This document shows positions 61,371 to 64,000 of a stretch of 64,000 bases of DNA, piece after piece. Numbering within the stretch: the first letter of the stretch is position 1; each line of letters starts with the position of its first letter. Source of the DNA: Pieris napi (Eukaryota; Arthropoda; Insecta; Lepidoptera; Pieridae); contig NC_062247.1 of the NCBI RefSeq assembly GCF_905475465.1, positions 1,674,001 to 1,738,000 on the forward strand, given 5' to 3'. The notes beneath the pieces were generated by a model. That model was not told the DNA's origin. It searched no databases and saw nothing but the letters and a program-made list of their open reading frames with translations. A program made the position numbers and the translations under genes.

Positions 61371-61624
61371 TGCAACATATACATAGCGGATTTATGGTTT
61401 AACTTCGTCGCAGTGACTGAGTTGTCGCTACAAAACTCTAATATAGGGTCCCAAAGAAAACTCAGAATAAATGTACTTCTTTAATAAACAGATCTATATA
61501 AACACAACCAGATACAACATTGATACTTATTATATTATTATTACATTTGGTAAATACCTCACAGTCGTTTTACAATACTATCTTATTGGGAAGGCACTGA
61601 AGTATTTATCGAGGGTAGTTTGCA

Positions 61625-61775
61625 CAGTCAAAACCGTTTACAACGACATCGTTTAGAACATACCGGTTATATTGACCAAAATCAAAGGCCCGGCTGAATT
61701 CTATTGTATCTACTATTGGTTTTTACGACCAAATATGAGTAGTCCTTTCGATATCGTCATAACAGATTTTGACTG
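61625..61775. mobile_element. Pogo/Tigger-like MITE, 151 bp
   Basis: CAGTCAAAACCGTTTACAAC and CAGTCAAAATCTGTTATGAC (complement); the same family as 58145-58628 without the LINE insert. Confidence 0.7.
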
Positions 61776-62493
61776 TAGTTATTGTTAGGGCAAGATAATA
61801 TACTTTCGCATCAAAAAGTCTTGACGTACATGAGACATCCGATACTCGGATGACATAACTTCTGGGTGTCAAATGTTTTTGACATGCACTTACCGCTAAA
61901 AGTCGGCTGAATACCCTCGATATATAAGAATAGAGAACAGAATTCCAATGTATACAAGAAAAATATATTTTAAATGAATATTTAAACTAAAACTGGATGT
62001 ATAAAAATTTACAGAATATTGTAAATACCCGTTTTGCAGTATTAAATGCAAATTAACAATAAGCTATAACTATATCCTTAACCAAAGCATACTAATTATA
62101 TAAACTTATAATATTTAGACTGGTAGAATGCATTACATATGTATATAGTAGCCATTTGATATTAAATATACAAGAAAATAATTATCACTAACGCAATTTT
62201 TTTAATTGATAAAACAAATGAAAATCTTTTCTCGTCTTCATATTCGTTCATTGCACAATTCGACAGTTGACGCAAAGTTTTTCAACTTTCATGATAATAA
62301 CGTAGAAACAATTACTTAATTAAACAAAGTATTACCTTTGAGAGAGCTAGATACCACCTATAAACTCGAGTTAACCATTGTTAATTATATCCACGAATAG
62401 GACAAAAGAAGAGCATAATTTTAAAATTATTATGTAATTTCAAGCCTTTAGAGGCTTAGTATATAATAACATAAAAACTAAAAGCTTGTCTCT
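61776..62493. other. Unassigned AT-rich DNA
   Basis: Nothing recognised. Confidence 0.3.
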
Positions 62494-62506
62494 TGTCAAA
62501 GTATTT

Positions 62507-62773
62507 CTTTTTTTTTTTTTATGGCTCTGGCACGGTTTGTGCATTAGCCAGCGTCAAGTATGAGATTTTTATCATTCGTGCTTTTAGCCTTAGAAATTCG
62601 ATTATATCCTCCATGTACGGTTTAGGCACTCGTGCGTGTGCGGTACCGCACATCCCTCCCAAAGGCCGAGAACAAATTTAAATTAAATTAAAAGTTGCCC
62701 TCGAACCGGGAATCGAACCCGGTACCCCTCACCTAGCTGCCACTTAATAAGACCGCTAGGCTATGAGGCCCCC
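62507..62773 (-). repeat. tRNA-derived SINE, second family, with 13 bp target duplication
   Basis: Flanked by TGTCAAAGTATTT at 62494-62506 and 62774-62786. In minus orientation: head GGGGGCCTCATAGCCTAGCG (A-box) and GGTTCGATTCCCGGTTCGAG (B-box), body with palindromic TGTGCGGTACCGCACA, and an A-run tail. Not a functional tRNA: the acceptor ends do not pair and the spacing is wrong. Confidence 0.8.
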
Positions 62774-62786
62774 TGTCAAAGTATTT

Positions 62787-63420
62787 ATAATATTCTAATT
62801 TTTGACATTAGTGACAGATTTAAGACAACTCCCGAACGTCAAAATTCAATACATTTTTGACGTTACCATACTGATTCTATATTCATACATCATGATTCTA
62901 AAAGTGAGATTTAGAACGACTTCCGAATTTCACGCTTAGGGCTAAGTCATGACTCTGAATCTCACCTTAAGTCTAATCCGTGTTTAATTTAGATTTTCAG
63001 TCTAAGATACTTTATAGCTGTTATTAAAATATTACACAATTTCCCATTAAAATTGTCATGTCGTGTTTTTCATGTATTATGTAATATGCATAGATTTAAT
63101 TTTAAACCCATTCACCTAGATAAACTACACGTGTACGACTCAGCAATTTCAAGTATGACGAAAAACAGACAAAATTTTAAGCCAAACAAATTTTATTAAG
63201 ATTACATAATAAAAATTATGCAAGAATAAAATTGTCTATAGTCCTATTAGTACGGGAGGTAGCAACGTTTGAAAAAAAAGAATTTTAGGTCAGCTGATTT
63301 TGTGATATGTCTTCCTTCTTGCACTTCCGGTTAGAGTCTGGGCAATCTGGCTGGCGGTAGCGGTTGCGTTCATTAGTGCGCATCCTATCCTATCTGTCCA
63401 GGTAATAATCCTGGATTTTA
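62787..63420. other. Unassigned DNA before satellite
   Basis: Nothing recognised apart from CTATCCTATCTGTCCAGGTA near 63384 leading into the array. Confidence 0.3.
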
Positions 63421-63424
63421 AAAG

Positions 63425-64000
63425 CATTTTAAGAAGCGTAATTTTTAAGTTTTCGTTTTTAAATACGTCTACCTGACATACTTTTTTTATTGCCAGACAT
63501 TTTTCACGTTGCTAACTATGTGCCAGACGCGATTTTAAGTTTTATTTTTATAAAAATTTCAAAGCATTTTAGAATGTCTGTAATTTTAATATTATGTTAT
63601 TTAAATATAAGAAAAACTGAAAATGAATTTGCCAGACATTAATTCGGTTGTTAAGTCTTGAATTAAAATGATAAAGTATTGCAGTATGATGAAGCATTGC
63701 ATTTTAAGAAGCGTAATTTTTGATTTTTCCTTTTTAAATACGTCTACCTGACATACTTTTTTTATTGCCAGACATTTTTCGCGTTGCTAACTATGTGCCA
63801 GACGCGATTTTAAGTTTTATTTTTATAAAACTTTCAAAGTATTTTAGAATGTCTGTAATTTTAATATTATGTTATTTAAATGTAAGAAAAACTGAAAATG
63901 AATTTGCCAGACATTAATTCGGTTGTTAAGTCTTGAATTAAAATGATAAAGTATTGCAGTGTGATGAAGCATTGCATTTTAAGAAGCGTAATTTTAAATT
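63425..64000. repeat. Tandem satellite, period ~275 bp, runs off window
   Basis: Units start GCATTTTAAGAAGCGTAATT at 63425, 63699 and 63974. The two complete units differ by only a few bases. Each holds three TGCCAGAC motifs (ATTGCCAGACATTTTT, TGTGCCAGACGCGATT, TTTGCCAGACATTAAT). Confidence 0.85.

Noticed and set aside
62689..62772. Possible tRNA gene on the minus strand
   Set aside because: A- and B-boxes are present, but the acceptor stem does not pair, box spacing is wrong and target duplications flank a longer unit; it is a SINE head.

Overview
The window is nuclear DNA of an insect, most likely a moth or butterfly (Lepidoptera). The evidence is AT-rich sequence, genes split by GT-AG introns, and several dispersed repeat families of lepidopteran type: tRNA-derived SINEs, 3' ends of jockey- and RTE-like LINEs, and many small inverted-repeat DNA transposons. 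The species cannot be named from the sequence alone. Family assignments rest on recalled motifs, not on searches.

Three host genes can be assembled. Two are on the minus strand in the first 14 kb: serine-protease-like paralogues at 7280-4508 and 13921-11575, each with three exons of matching phase. Both keep the His/Asp/Ser triad. Both lack the cysteine pair (chymotrypsin numbering 191 and 220) that normally braces the S1 pocket. The third gene, on the plus strand, occupies 28954-57059 in 14 exons and encodes about 761 residues. It is a GH65-family enzyme, the insect homologue of protein-glucosylgalactosylhydroxylysine glucosidase (PGGHG/ATHL1). It has an N-terminal membrane anchor, and the three residues equivalent to the catalytic acids reported for the human enzyme are present.

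Most other sequence is mobile DNA. 1-4.5 kb: LINE 3' ends, a Harbinger-type MITE and a SINE. 5.9-11.5 kb: nested copies of a MITE family carrying a GAAGTTATACTTC-type palindrome, and a 1.57 kb foldback element. 14-28 kb: LINE remnants, SINEs, an apparently intact DD41D (rosa-type) mariner at 18504-19798, and a hAT-like MITE. Introns 1-13 of PGGHG: a large inverted pair of tyrosine-recombinase elements (34213-40432, intron 2), an inverted pair of Harbinger elements with a third nested inside (41295-43547, intron 3), an inverted duplication that includes a splice donor (exon 7/intron 7), and two foldbacks plus two Harbinger-type elements in intron 13. 57-64 kb: no host gene; LINE and SINE copies, pogo-like MITEs, and the start of a satellite array with a period near 275 bp that runs off the window.

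The most unusual feature is the 6.2 kb palindrome in PGGHG intron 2. Each arm is a decayed tyrosine recombinase gene with two zinc fingers and a C-terminal Myb/SANT-like tail, bordered by clusters of a GTTGATC motif that mostly face inward. The two arms differ by small indels and point changes, so they look like an old inverted pair, not a copy error.
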